64,000 nt of DNA from Arthrobacter sp. EM1 (GTDB lineage Bacteria; Actinomycetota; Actinomycetes; Actinomycetales; Micrococcaceae). Under the pieces are notes generated by a model. The model was given only the letters and a program-made list of their open reading frames with translations, did no database searches and had not been told where the DNA came from. The stretch is taken from NCBI RefSeq assembly GCF_029964055.1, contig NZ_CP124836.1, positions 2,294,001 to 2,358,000 of the forward strand, written 5' to 3'. Of the stretch, positions 20,147 to 30,978 are shown in pieces. Positions within the stretch are counted from its first letter, which is position 1, and each line of letters opens with the position of its first letter. The position numbers were made by a program, and so were the translations under genes.

Positions 20147-20269
20147 TAATTACCCGCCCTGCAACTGCCGGACAGTACCCGGTTCTTCCACGATACTAAT
20201 CGCTCCCGGATGGGAACCCCGGGTCCTTAGGGGTCCGGCGGGACGGGTTCGTCCGGACCTGCACCTGCC

Positions 20270-21226
20270 TCAGCCCTCCTTACGGGGAGCTGGACCGGGC
20301 ACCGGCGGCATCGGCTGCCAGTTGCGGTCGGCCAGGATGGCCCGCGATTCGCGCCAGCCGTTCCACAGCGCCCCGGCTCCCCTGATGCTGCGCTCCACCA
20401 GCACCAGCCGAGCAACTTCCTTCAAATAAGTCAGTGCCGTTCCGGCACCAAAACCCAGCCTGTTGAACTTGCCGTAGGCACGAAGGTACTGCGCCACATG
20501 GCCCCGATTGCGCATCACGTAGCGGCGGCTCAGGTCACTCGAATCATTGAGGTGGCGGACGCCCAGATCCACTTGGCGCTGGGCCCGCACCTTTTTGATA
20601 ACAAAGGCGTTTACATAGACCACCGGGGTCTGCTGCGCCGCGAGCCAGCCGTAAATGAGGTCGTCCCAGGTGATAAAGAACCGCGGATCCGGCAGGCCGA
20701 TGGTGCGGGCCAGCGAGGCCTTGATCAGCATGCCCTCGAAATTTCCCACGTTGGTCCGAAAGACCTCCGAGGTACCGAAGACATCCCCGGAGACGGGCAG
20801 GAAAACGCCGAGTGATTCAACAAAATGGTGCTGCCAGAAGAACGGCTTGCCGGCGGCATCGTAGCGGCGTCCTATCATGCACGAGTAGTCCGGCGTGAAC
20901 TTGTCAAGCGCCTCGACCGCCCCGGGGAGTACCTCGACGTCGTCGTCCATCAGCCAAAGCCATTCGGCACCGGCGGCGAGGGCAAGCTCCACACCGCGGG
21001 AGAAGCCGCCGGAGCCGCCGGCGTTCGCGGAAAGCCGTTCGTACTGGATCGGCACTGCACCGGAGGCCATTGCTCGGGCGATAACGTCAGGGGTGTGATC
21101 GCTGCTGGCGTTGTCCACCACCACGATCCGGTCCGGCCGGGTGCCCAGTCGGCTAAAGGACTCGAGCAGATTCTGCAGTAAGTCGGCACGGTTGTAGGTG
21201 ACAACGACGGCGAACAGCTTCTCCAC
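20270..21226 (-). CDS. Glycosyltransferase family 2 protein
   Basis: A 318-residue GT-A glycosyltransferase. It opens with FAVVVTYNRADLL, has VVVDNASSD, the substrate loop LSANAGGSGGFSRG and the metal-binding MDDDVE. FFITWDDLIYGWLA is the likely acceptor/catalytic region. No membrane helix. It resembles the galactofuranosyl/rhamnosyl-transferase type GT2 proteins of Actinobacteria. GTG 21226 starts 6 bp after the stop of a second GT2 gene, so the pair is one operon. Confidence 0.9.
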   Translation of the reverse strand: MEKLFAVVVTYNRADLLQNLLESFSRLGTRPDRIVVVDNASSDHTPDVIARAMASGAVPIQYERLSANAGGSGGFSRGVELALAAGAEWLWLMDDDVEVLPGAVEALDKFTPDYSCMIGRRYDAAGKPFFWQHHFVESLGVFLPVSGDVFGTSEVFRTNVGNFEGMLIKASLARTIGLPDPRFFITWDDLIYGWLAAQQTPVVYVNAFVIKKVRAQRQVDLGVRHLNDSSDLSRRYVMRNRGHVAQYLRAYGKFNRLGFGAGTALTYLKEVARLVLVERSIRGAGALWNGWRESRAILADRNWQPMPPVPGPAPRKEG

Positions 21227-21232
21227 GCCGGC

Positions 21233-22141
21233 CTAGCTGTTGGTCGGCATAAGCTGTGCGGGCGAGCCGAAGCCCTGACCGCGGAAGCCGGTGGAGTAAG
21301 CCCGGAACCACCGCGCGAGGCCCTTGACGTCACCGGTTTTCAGGAAGAAGTAAGGGAACCCGACGATGTCGGCGCCGAACCAGCGCAGGTTCCGGTACTT
21401 CCGGGTGAGGTAGCCGCGGTTGCGGAAATAGCAGTACCGCTTGAACTCGCCCTCGGGAATAACGGGGGTAAGGAACCCGCCGAAGACGGGTTTCATCTCG
21501 GTCCAGGTAGCCGGGTGCTGGACGGCGACGGTGGCCAGGGTGCCGTATTTGAGGCCGGCTTTCTTGACCCGCGACAGGAAGTCGACCTCGTCGCCGCGGA
21601 TAAAGAACTTCACGTCAGGGATGCCGATCTTGTAGAACACCTCCGTGCGGATCAGTGCGCCGTTGAAAAAATGCACCATGTCCGGAAGGTAGCCCATCGA
21701 CGCGAGCCTGGAGCGGTCGTTGGTCAGGAACCCGTTGATCCGGAAATTGAATGAGAGCCGGTTGGGATCGGACGTTGCGGCGACGAGGGGGCTCACAATA
21801 TCGAGCTGGTGCTCGTCGGCGCACTTGAGCAGTTCGGCGAGGCAGCTCTTATCCTCGGGGTGCCCGTCATCATCCATCATCCAGATCCACTCCGCGCCGC
21901 TGGCCATCGCAGCCAGAATCGCATAAGCGAACCCTCCGGCACCGCCGAGGTTCGCCTCGGAGCGCAGGTAGTTAATGTTCTCCCCGCCCGCATTGACGAT
22001 CGCGGTCGCCGGGACGGTGCCGGAGTCCACGAGAGCGATCGAGTGGATGGGGGCCGTCTGTTCGGCCAGGCCCTTGAGCAGGAGGGTGAGTTCCTCGTGG
22101 CGGTCGAAAGTTACTGCCGCGACGGCGACTTTGGGTTGCAT
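21233..22141 (-). CDS. Glycosyltransferase family 2 protein
   Basis: A 302-residue GT2 enzyme with VAVAAVTFDRHEEL, the LGGAGGFAYA loop, metal-binding MMDDDGHPED and FFIRGDEVDFLSR. It is related to, but clearly different from, the neighbouring GT2 protein, and is also like GlfT-type transferases. ATG 22141 follows the sua5 stop by 1 nt (TGA C ATG) and begins exactly at the GT2 core; upstream in-frame codons lie in the sua5 tail and are rejected. Confidence 0.9.
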   Translation of the reverse strand: MQPKVAVAAVTFDRHEELTLLLKGLAEQTAPIHSIALVDSGTVPATAIVNAGGENINYLRSEANLGGAGGFAYAILAAMASGAEWIWMMDDDGHPEDKSCLAELLKCADEHQLDIVSPLVAATSDPNRLSFNFRINGFLTNDRSRLASMGYLPDMVHFFNGALIRTEVFYKIGIPDVKFFIRGDEVDFLSRVKKAGLKYGTLATVAVQHPATWTEMKPVFGGFLTPVIPEGEFKRYCYFRNRGYLTRKYRNLRWFGADIVGFPYFFLKTGDVKGLARWFRAYSTGFRGQGFGSPAQLMPTNS

Positions 22142-22142
22142 G

Positions 22143-22910
22143 TCAGTTCCTCGGAGAATCGTCGTCGGCGGCGGGCGTAGCGCTGTCCTCAGCGGTGCTG
22201 TGTGACGGGGTGGCAGTGGTGGTGTCCGGGGCATCAACGGCGGCGGGCTCCTCGCCGGCACCGAGCAATTCCGGCACAACCTCCCGGAGCCGCTCCAGGC
22301 TGATGGCACCCTGGCGTACCACCCGCAGCGGCACAGAGGTGGCATCAACAATGGTGGACGGCAGCGCATCAGTCCCCTCGACCGGCCGCGCGCCGCCCTC
22401 CAGGTAGACCTCCACGGATTCCGCCAGCTGGGCTTCGGCCTCCGCAGCGGTCTGGGCCGCCGGCTGTCCCGTGCGGTTCGCCGAGGACACTGCCAGCGGA
22501 CCGGTCAGCGTTAGGAGGTCCTGGGCGAGGTCATCGGCCGGGAGCCGGAGTGCGACGGTGCCTCTGGTGTCGCCGAGGTCCCAGTCAAGGGACGGCTGGG
22601 CATGCAGGATCAGGGTGAGAGCGCCGGGCCAGAATGCCTCTGCCAGGCGCCGGGCCTCGGCAGGAACGTCCGTTGCGAGGCCGTCGAGGGCATTGAGCCT
22701 GGGGATGAGCACGGGCGGCGGCATTTTGCGGCTGCGCCCTTTCGATGCCAGCAACAAGGTCACCGCGAGGGGTGAGAACGCGTCGGCGGCGATCCCGTAC
22801 ACGGTGTCCGTCGGGAAGACCACACACTTGTGCTCCCGGATGGCCCGCTGGGCGTGTTCAAGTCCTGCGGCGCGCTGCTCAGCCGCCGTGCAATCGTAGC
22901 TAGTCGTCAC
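22143..22910 (-). CDS. L-threonylcarbamoyladenylate synthase (Sua5/YrdC/YwlC)
   Basis: A 255-residue enzyme that makes threonylcarbamoyl-AMP for the t6A37 modification of ANN-decoding tRNAs. The YrdC core is intact: VFPTDTVYGIAADA, ASKGRSRKMPPPVL, WPGALTLIL, GTVALRLPADD and VSSANRTGQPA. A ~50-residue Asp/Thr/Ser-rich tail replaces the longer Sua5 domain. Its GTG start overlaps the prmC stop by 4 nt (GTGA), tying three translation-quality genes (prfA, prmC, sua5) together. Confidence 0.94.
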   Translation of the reverse strand: MTTSYDCTAAEQRAAGLEHAQRAIREHKCVVFPTDTVYGIAADAFSPLAVTLLLASKGRSRKMPPPVLIPRLNALDGLATDVPAEARRLAEAFWPGALTLILHAQPSLDWDLGDTRGTVALRLPADDLAQDLLTLTGPLAVSSANRTGQPAAQTAAEAEAQLAESVEVYLEGGARPVEGTDALPSTIVDATSVPLRVVRQGAISLERLREVVPELLGAGEEPAAVDAPDTTTATPSHSTAEDSATPAADDDSPRN

Positions 22911-23824
22911 TGGCCCATTCTTTCATCACTGGGTGAGTTGCCCCGGCCACCAGGCGGAAGCCGGTCGGCAAGAACGGCACTCGTGGCCCGGTCCCTGCCG
23001 TTGAGGTCACGATGTGTGGTAACGCGGGACCACCGTCCGGAGCGCTCCAGCATGGCGGCGATCCAGCCGGCCTGGACTTCGGCGTGCTCCATCACAAAAT
23101 ATCCCCCGGGGAGCAGGAGCCTGGCGGCGGAAGCCGCTGCCGCCGCCGGAAGCTCCATACCGTCCGCTCCCCCGCCGTAGAGTGCCTCGGGCGGGTCGTG
23201 CAGCGCTACTTCGGGTTCGTTGGGGATCGCGCCGGCAGGAATGTAGGGCGGGTTCGAGACCACAACGTCGAAGGTGCCGTTGTGCCCGGGCAGCGCATCA
23301 CGCAGATCACCGAGGGTCAAGTGAACGCCGAGCGGCAGCAGATTCCTCGCGGCCCACGCGTGCGCGAACTCGCTGAATTCGACGGCGTGGACCTCGGCGC
23401 CGGGAATCTCGTGCGCGATCGACCCGGCGATGGCTCCCGACCCGGTGCCCAGATCGACCACCTTAGGATGGGCCTGTCCCTGCAGCCTGTCGATGACAAG
23501 CTGCACCACGGTTTCAGTTTCCGGCCTGGGAATAAACACTCCCGGCCCGACTGCCAGCTCCAGGTACCGGAAATGCGCAACGCCCGTGATGTGCTGCAGC
23601 GGAACGCGCCGGGCCCGCTCGGCGATGAGCTCCTGATAGCCAACCGGTGCCGGGCTGTCACCGAGCATCAGCGCACGGAGCCGGCCGAGGCCAACGCCCA
23701 GCAGATGATCTGCGAGCAGTTCCGCGTCGGCTCGCGGACTCGGGACCCCCGCGGCGGCCAGCGCTGCGGTGGCCTCGCGGACGGCGTCCGCAAGGCTCAG
23801 GCCGGCTCCTTCTGGTATCACCAC
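22907..23824 (-). CDS. prmC: Peptide chain release factor N5-glutamine methyltransferase
   Basis: A 305-residue SAM-dependent enzyme that methylates the GGQ glutamine of release factors. N-terminal helical domain, then VVDLGTGSGAIA (SAM loop) and the substrate-Gln motif VVSNPPYIP. It lies 11 bp after prfA, whose product is its substrate, and overlaps sua5 by 4 nt. Confidence 0.96.
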   Translation of the reverse strand: MVIPEGAGLSLADAVREATAALAAAGVPSPRADAELLADHLLGVGLGRLRALMLGDSPAPVGYQELIAERARRVPLQHITGVAHFRYLELAVGPGVFIPRPETETVVQLVIDRLQGQAHPKVVDLGTGSGAIAGSIAHEIPGAEVHAVEFSEFAHAWAARNLLPLGVHLTLGDLRDALPGHNGTFDVVVSNPPYIPAGAIPNEPEVALHDPPEALYGGGADGMELPAAAAASAARLLLPGGYFVMEHAEVQAGWIAAMLERSGRWSRVTTHRDLNGRDRATSAVLADRLPPGGRGNSPSDERMGQ

Positions 23825-23835
23825 GCCGGGCCCGG

Positions 23836-24909
23836 CTAGTCGCCGATAGCGTCGAGGCGGGCCTGTTCGTCCATCTCGATGGCCGACTGGATGACCGGTT
23901 CCAGGTCGCCGTTCATAACCTGGTCCAGGTTGTACGCCTTGTATCCGGTGCGGTGGTCCGCTATCCGGTTTTCCGGGTAGTTGTACGTGCGGATTCGCTC
24001 CGAGCGGTCCATGGTGCGGATCTGGGATTTGCGCTGGGCAGAGTTTTCGGCATCAATCTGCTCCTGCTGGTGCGCCAGGATGCGGGCACGCAGGACACGC
24101 ATGCCGGCTTCACGGTTCTGCAGCTGCGACTTTTCGTTTTGCATGGCCACCACAATGCCGGTGGGAAGGTGGGTGATCCGGACAGCGGAGTCGGTGGTGT
24201 TCACGGACTGGCCGCCGGGGCCGGACGAACGGTAGACGTCGATCTTGAGGTCGTTCTGGTTGATCTCAAGTTCTTCGGGTTCGTCCACTTCGGGAAGTAC
24301 CAGCACACCGGCAGCGGAGGTGTGGATGCGCCCCTGGGATTCCGTCACGGGAACGCGCTGCACCCGGTGCACGCCGCCTTCGAACTTGAGCCGCGCATAG
24401 ACACCTTCTGCCGGGTCGCTCGAGTTGCCCTTGATCGCCACCTGGACGTCCTTGTAGCCGCCCAGGTCGGATTCGTTGGCAGAAATCATCTCGGTCTTCC
24501 AACCCCGGGTTTCCGCGTACCGGGTGTACATCCGCAGCAGGTCGGCGGCAAAAAGGGCAGCCTCGTCGCCGCCTTCACCACCCTTGACCTCAAGGATCAC
24601 ATTGCGGGAATCGTCGGGGTCCCGCGGAATCAGGAGCCGGCGAAGCTTGGCCGCCGCCGTCTCCAGCCCGGCCTCCAGGACCGGAACCTCGGCAGCAAAC
24701 TCCGGGTCTTCGTCCGCCATCTCTTTGGCAGCGGCAAGGTCATCCTCGATACCGTGCCAGGCGTGGTACGCCTCCACAATGCCGTTCAGCTGGGCCGAGC
24801 GCCGCCCCAGCTTTCGGGCAAGCTTCTGGTCAGCGTAGACAGCAGGATCCCCAAGCTGAGCCTGGATGGCATCATGCTCATCCAACAGGCCCTGTACGGA
24901 CTCAAACAT
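23836..24909 (-). CDS. prfA: Peptide chain release factor 1
   Basis: A 357-residue class I release factor for UAA and UAG. The stop-codon recognition tripeptide is P-V-T (187-189, followed by ESQGRIHTS) and the catalytic GGQ is at 232-234 ([10 protein letters not shown]). N-terminal coiled region and C-terminal [15 protein letters not shown] are typical. It is followed closely by prmC. The rpmE gene found between rho and prfA in mycobacteria is absent here. Confidence 0.97.
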   Translation of the reverse strand: MFESVQGLLDEHDAIQAQLGDPAVYADQKLARKLGRRSAQLNGIVEAYHAWHGIEDDLAAAKEMADEDPEFAAEVPVLEAGLETAAAKLRRLLIPRDPDDSRNVILEVKGGEGGDEAALFAADLLRMYTRYAETRGWKTEMISANESDLGGYKDVQVAIKGNSSDPAEGVYARLKFEGGVHRVQRVPVTESQGRIHTSAAGVLVLPEVDEPEELEINQNDLKIDVYRSSGPGGQSVNTTDSAVRITHLPTGIVVAMQNEKSQLQNREAGMRVLRARILAHQQEQIDAENSAQRKSQIRTMDRSERIRTYNYPENRIADHRTGYKAYNLDQVMNGDLEPVIQSAIEMDEQARLDAIGD

Positions 24910-24969
24910 TTAAAAACCTCTTTCGACTTCTACAAGTCTAGTAATGCCGTGCGTTGGGTGGAACGACAA

Positions 24970-25007
24970 AGGGGCGGGGCCCGCAAATATGCGACGGCCC
25001 CGCCCCT
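24970..25007 (-). terminator. GC-rich hairpin after rho
   Basis: Perfect 10-bp arms AGGGGCGGGG / CCCCGCCCCT with a loop that itself contains a CGC/GCG mini-stem. It begins 8 bases after the rho stop codon; on the transcribed strand a short, interrupted T-tract (TTTGTCGTT) follows. Likely an intrinsic terminator or a strong stabiliser between rho and prfA. Confidence 0.65.
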
Positions 25008-25014
25008 GACTCAG

Positions 25015-27210
<2,196 letters not shown>

Positions 27211-27535
27211 GAAGGATCCTTCCCCCTCGACGGCGGCCAGGCTAGGAGCTGGACGCGATGATTTGATCTGGGCTGCAGTTCAGATTTGCAGCCGGGATTT
27301 CGGCCTTGCCGGATGGAAATTGGCCAGCACGGCCAGATACTGCATCGCCTGGCGCGTTCCAAAGAAATGAGAAACGGCGGGCTGACTCTTCAGGGGTGCA
27401 GGGATATTTTCTGCGGATTCCTGCGTCAGACCAAAAGCAGGCGGCACCGGGCAATATTTCGCAGTGAAAGATGAGAGAGGCAACAAGGCCAACATCGCGG
27501 TCTTTTGAACAGTAACTGAATTACCGCCTGCGTGA
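27211..27535 (-). other. Leader region of rho (no gene seen)
   Basis: A 325-bp gap between thrB and rho on the same strand. No convincing gene: open frames are short and lack family resemblance. A perfect 12-bp palindrome GAAGGATCCTTC (27211-27222) touches the rho start codon and contains its ribosome-binding site. A-rich patches near 27361 and 27431 could hold a promoter, but I see no clear pair of hexamers. Long leaders of rho genes are known sites of autogenous termination in other bacteria. Confidence 0.5.
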
Positions 27536-28522
27536 TTACCGCCGGTGCACTTCCACTTTAGCACCTTCGACGTCCACAGCCAGCTTCATCACGCGCCAGC
27601 CGACGTCCGGCGTGTTGCCAGCCGTAAAAGCGTTGATGAACGCGACGGCAGCCTCTGCCTGCCGCACCCCATTGGCCAGGACCAGCACCGTGGGCCCGGC
27701 CCCGGACACGGCGGCCGCAAAGCCAGCCCGCCGCAAAGCCGCGATCAAGTCGGCGCTGGGCCGCATGGCCTCGGCACGATAGCTCTGGTGCAGGTAGTCC
27801 TCGGTGCCGGCAAGGAGAAACTCCGGTTTTTGCGTCAGCGCGTGGATCAGCAGGGCCGCACGTCCGGAATTCATCGCCGCGGCGTGGTGGCCCACCGAGG
27901 CCGGCAGCAGGGCACGCGCCGTCTCGGTGGATAGTTCAAAGTCCGGCACGGCGACCACCGGAACAACCGCCGCAGCGACGGCCGCGCACGTGCTGCTGTA
28001 CTGGTCACTGTCCTGCCATGAGAGCGCCAGTCCGCCGAAAATTGCGGGTGCGACGTTGTCCGGGTGGCCTTCCATCTCACTGGTGAGCTGCAGGACCCAG
28101 TCCTTGCCCCGGCGCGATGCTTCGGGAACCAGCGCATTGGCGGCGGTGACGGCGGCGACCACGGCTGACGCTGAGGAGCCCAAACCGCGGCCGTGCGGGT
28201 TGACATTGTCTGCCGTGATCCGAAGCCCGCCGTGCCGGAACCCCAGGCGGTGCAGGGCCTCCGTGATTGCCTTCACCACCAGATGGCTGGCATCACGGGG
28301 CAGGGATTCCGCCCCTTCTCCGCTGAGCTCAAATTCCAGCTCGCCGCTGTCCAGGGTTTCCACCGACAGGGTGTCGAACAGGGACAGCGCCAAACCCAGG
28401 CTGTCGAAGCCGGGGCCAAGGTTCGCACTGGTGGCCGGCACCCGGACCGTCACGAGCTGCCCGGCCGGTATCTCCGGGGCGTCGGCGGCGGACTCTGCCG
28501 GGACGGTGAGGGTGGTTTCCAC
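27536..28522 (-). CDS. thrB: Homoserine kinase
   Basis: A 328-residue GHMP kinase that phosphorylates homoserine in threonine synthesis. Motif 1 VRVPATSANLGPGFDSLGLAL, ATP loop PHGRGLGSSASAVVAA and motif 3 AAVSGAGPTVLVLA are complete. GTG 28522 is chosen: GGAAG lies ~10-15 bases upstream and the thrC stop is 2 bp away. Last gene of the argS-lysA-hom-thrC-thrB run. Confidence 0.96.
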   Translation of the reverse strand: METTLTVPAESAADAPEIPAGQLVTVRVPATSANLGPGFDSLGLALSLFDTLSVETLDSGELEFELSGEGAESLPRDASHLVVKAITEALHRLGFRHGGLRITADNVNPHGRGLGSSASAVVAAVTAANALVPEASRRGKDWVLQLTSEMEGHPDNVAPAIFGGLALSWQDSDQYSSTCAAVAAAVVPVVAVPDFELSTETARALLPASVGHHAAAMNSGRAALLIHALTQKPEFLLAGTEDYLHQSYRAEAMRPSADLIAALRRAGFAAAVSGAGPTVLVLANGVRQAEAAVAFINAFTAGNTPDVGWRVMKLAVDVEGAKVEVHRR

Positions 28523-28524
28523 GG

Positions 28525-29631
28525 CTATTTTTCTTCCAGTCCGAGGGCTGTGGCTACGGTGACGACGTCGTTGGCGACCTTGACGGGCTGCACTTCGCTG
28601 CCGTCCTCCGCGCGGAGCGCCCACTGCGGATCCTTGAGGCCGTGGCCGGTTACGGTGATGACAATTGTCTTGCCAACCGGCACCTCGCCGGCGGTGTGCT
28701 TTTTGATCAGCCCGGCGACGCCCGCAGCCGAGCCGGGTTCCACAAATACACCCTCACGGGCGGAGAGCCAGCGGTGGGCTGCCAGAATTTCCGCATCGGA
28801 CACGGCTTCGATCACGCCGCCGGACTCGTCGCGCGCCGCAATGGCACTGTCCCAGGAGGCGGGGTTGCCGATCCGGATGGCTGTCGCAATCGTGTCGGGC
28901 TCGGTGATCGGATGGCCCGCGACAAAGGGTGCCGCGCCGGCTGCCTGGAAGCCCCACATCACCGGGGTCCTGGTGGACACGGCGGCAAGTGTGCCGGCGG
29001 TGGTGGATTCAAACGGCGCGCAGTACTCTTTATAGCCCTTCCAATACGCGGTGATGTTGCCGGCGTTGCCCACCGGGAGCACATGGAAGTCGGGAGCGTC
29101 CCCGAGCCAGTCAACCACCTCGAACGCGCCGGTTTTCTGGCCCTCGATCCGGGCCGGGTTGACCGAATTGACCAGGAAAACCGGGTAGGACTCCCCCAGT
29201 TTGCGGGCGATGTCGAGGCAGTTGTCGAAGTTTCCGTCGACCTGCAACAGGGTTGCGCCGTGGGCGATCGCCTGGCTGAGCTTGCCCATGGAGATCTTGC
29301 CTTCCGGCACCAGCACAACGCATTTCAGCCCGGCCGCGGTCGCATAAGCGGCGGCGGACGCGGAGGTGTTGCCTGTGGAGGCACACACAACGGCCTTGGC
29401 GCCGGCGGCCACCGCGGCCGTTATGGCCATCGTCATGCCGCGGTCCTTAAACGAACCGGTTGGGTTCATGCCTTCGACCTTGAGGTAGACCTCGCAGCCT
29501 GTGAGCGCAGAAAGCTGCTGGGCGTAAACGAGCGGAGTGCCGCCCTCCCCCAGGGTAATCACCTCGGTTGCCTCGGTGACCGGAAGACGTTCAGCGTACT
29601 CGCGGATAACGCCGCGCCATTGGTGAGCCAC
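28525..29631 (-). CDS. thrC: Threonine synthase
   Basis: A 368-residue PLP enzyme converting O-phosphohomoserine to threonine. PLP lysine in [11 protein letters not shown], phosphate-binding [12 protein letters not shown] and the [14 protein letters not shown] loop are visible. GTG start directly abuts the hom stop (TAAGTG, no gap), so translation is coupled. Confidence 0.97.
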   Translation of the reverse strand: MAHQWRGVIREYAERLPVTEATEVITLGEGGTPLVYAQQLSALTGCEVYLKVEGMNPTGSFKDRGMTMAITAAVAAGAKAVVCASTGNTSASAAAYATAAGLKCVVLVPEGKISMGKLSQAIAHGATLLQVDGNFDNCLDIARKLGESYPVFLVNSVNPARIEGQKTGAFEVVDWLGDAPDFHVLPVGNAGNITAYWKGYKEYCAPFESTTAGTLAAVSTRTPVMWGFQAAGAAPFVAGHPITEPDTIATAIRIGNPASWDSAIAARDESGGVIEAVSDAEILAAHRWLSAREGVFVEPGSAAGVAGLIKKHTAGEVPVGKTIVITVTGHGLKDPQWALRAEDGSEVQPVKVANDVVTVATALGLEEK

Positions 29632-30978
29632 TTAGACTCCTTCTACCCGAAGGACGGATGTAACGGAATTGATAACGTCCAGGCCCTTGGCGGCCTCGAC
29701 GGTGGCCGCCAATGCGGCCTCGCTTGCGCGGTGGGTGACGATCCGGAGTTCCGCCGACTCGATGTTGGAATCAGCATCGCGATGGGTGGTCTGCCGCATG
29801 ATTTCAATGGAGACGCCGTGGTCGGCGAAAAGCCGGGCGATCTTGGCCAGCACACCGGGCTGGTCCGCGACGTCCAGGCCGATGTAGTAGCTGGTGGCAG
29901 CGGCAGTGATGGGAAGCGCCGATACCTTCCCCGTGGTGGTCTCGGCCCTGCCCGGGCCGCCCAGGACGATGCTGCGGGCTGCCGAGACAAGGTCCCCCAT
30001 AACTGCGGAGGCCGTGGGCTTGCCGCCGGCACCCTGCCCGTAGAACATCAGCTCGCCGGCGTTTTCGGCCTCGATAAAAACGGCGTTGAATGCACCGCGT
30101 ACTGCTGCCAGCGGGTGTTCGCGCGGCAGCAGCGTCGGGTGGACCCGGACCGAGACACCGGTGGTTCCTGCGGCGTCGGTTTCCGTGCCGGTTTCCCCAC
30201 CTGCGGCCGTCAACTTTTCGGCGATCGCGAGCAGCTTGATGACAAAACCGGCGTCCTTCGCCGCGGCGATGTCGGCGGCGGTGACGGAGCTGATGCCCTC
30301 GCAATACACATCATCGAGGGAAAACCGCGTGTGGAAGGACAGCGAGGCAAGGATCGCGGCCTTGGAGGCGGCGTCGTGGCCCTCAACGTCGGCGGTGGGG
30401 TCGGCCTCCGCATAGCCCAGGCGCTGGGCCTCGGCCAGGGCATCGGCGAATTGCGCCCCGGTCGAATCCATCTGGTCCAGGATGAAGTTGGTGGTGCCGT
30501 TAACGATGCCGAGCACGCGGGTGATCCGGTCGCCGGAAAGGCTGTCCCGGATCGGGCGCAGGATGGGAATGGCGCCGGCGACGGCGGCCTCATAGGACAG
30601 CTGGACGCCGGCCTTGTCCGCTTCCTCGTGAAGCGTCGGGCCGTCTTTGGCAACGAGTGCCTTGTTGCCGGTGACGACGCAAGCGCCGTTCCGCATGGCA
30701 GCCAGGATCAGGCTGCGCGCCGGCTCGATCCCACCCATGAGCTCGATCACGAGGTCGGCGTCCTTGACCAGAGCGCCGGCGTCGGTGGTAAAGAGTTCCC
30801 GGGGAAGTTCAACATCCCGAGGAGCGTCGGTGTTGCGCACGGCAATACCAACGAGTTCCAGGCGGGCACCGGAACGCGAGGCCAGCATGTCGGCGTCGTC
30901 AAGGAGAATCCGCGCAACCTGGGCCCCAACATTGCCACAGCCCAGGAGGGCTACTTTCAGGGTTCGCAATTCAGTCAT
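29632..30978 (-). CDS. hom: Homoserine dehydrogenase
   Basis: A 448-residue NAD(P)-dependent enzyme at the branch point to threonine and methionine. N-terminal Rossmann motif VALLGCGNVGAQVARIL, catalytic-domain signature (GYAEADPTADVEGHDAA), and a C-terminal ACT domain from about residue 355 (VADQPGVLAKIARLFADHGV) that usually gives feedback inhibition by threonine. Start codon ATG follows the lysA stop directly (TGAATG). Confidence 0.97.
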   Translation of the reverse strand: MTELRTLKVALLGCGNVGAQVARILLDDADMLASRSGARLELVGIAVRNTDAPRDVELPRELFTTDAGALVKDADLVIELMGGIEPARSLILAAMRNGACVVTGNKALVAKDGPTLHEEADKAGVQLSYEAAVAGAIPILRPIRDSLSGDRITRVLGIVNGTTNFILDQMDSTGAQFADALAEAQRLGYAEADPTADVEGHDAASKAAILASLSFHTRFSLDDVYCEGISSVTAADIAAAKDAGFVIKLLAIAEKLTAAGGETGTETDAAGTTGVSVRVHPTLLPREHPLAAVRGAFNAVFIEAENAGELMFYGQGAGGKPTASAVMGDLVSAARSIVLGGPGRAETTTGKVSALPITAAATSYYIGLDVADQPGVLAKIARLFADHGVSIEIMRQTTHRDADSNIESAELRIVTHRASEAALAATVEAAKGLDVINSVTSVLRVEGV

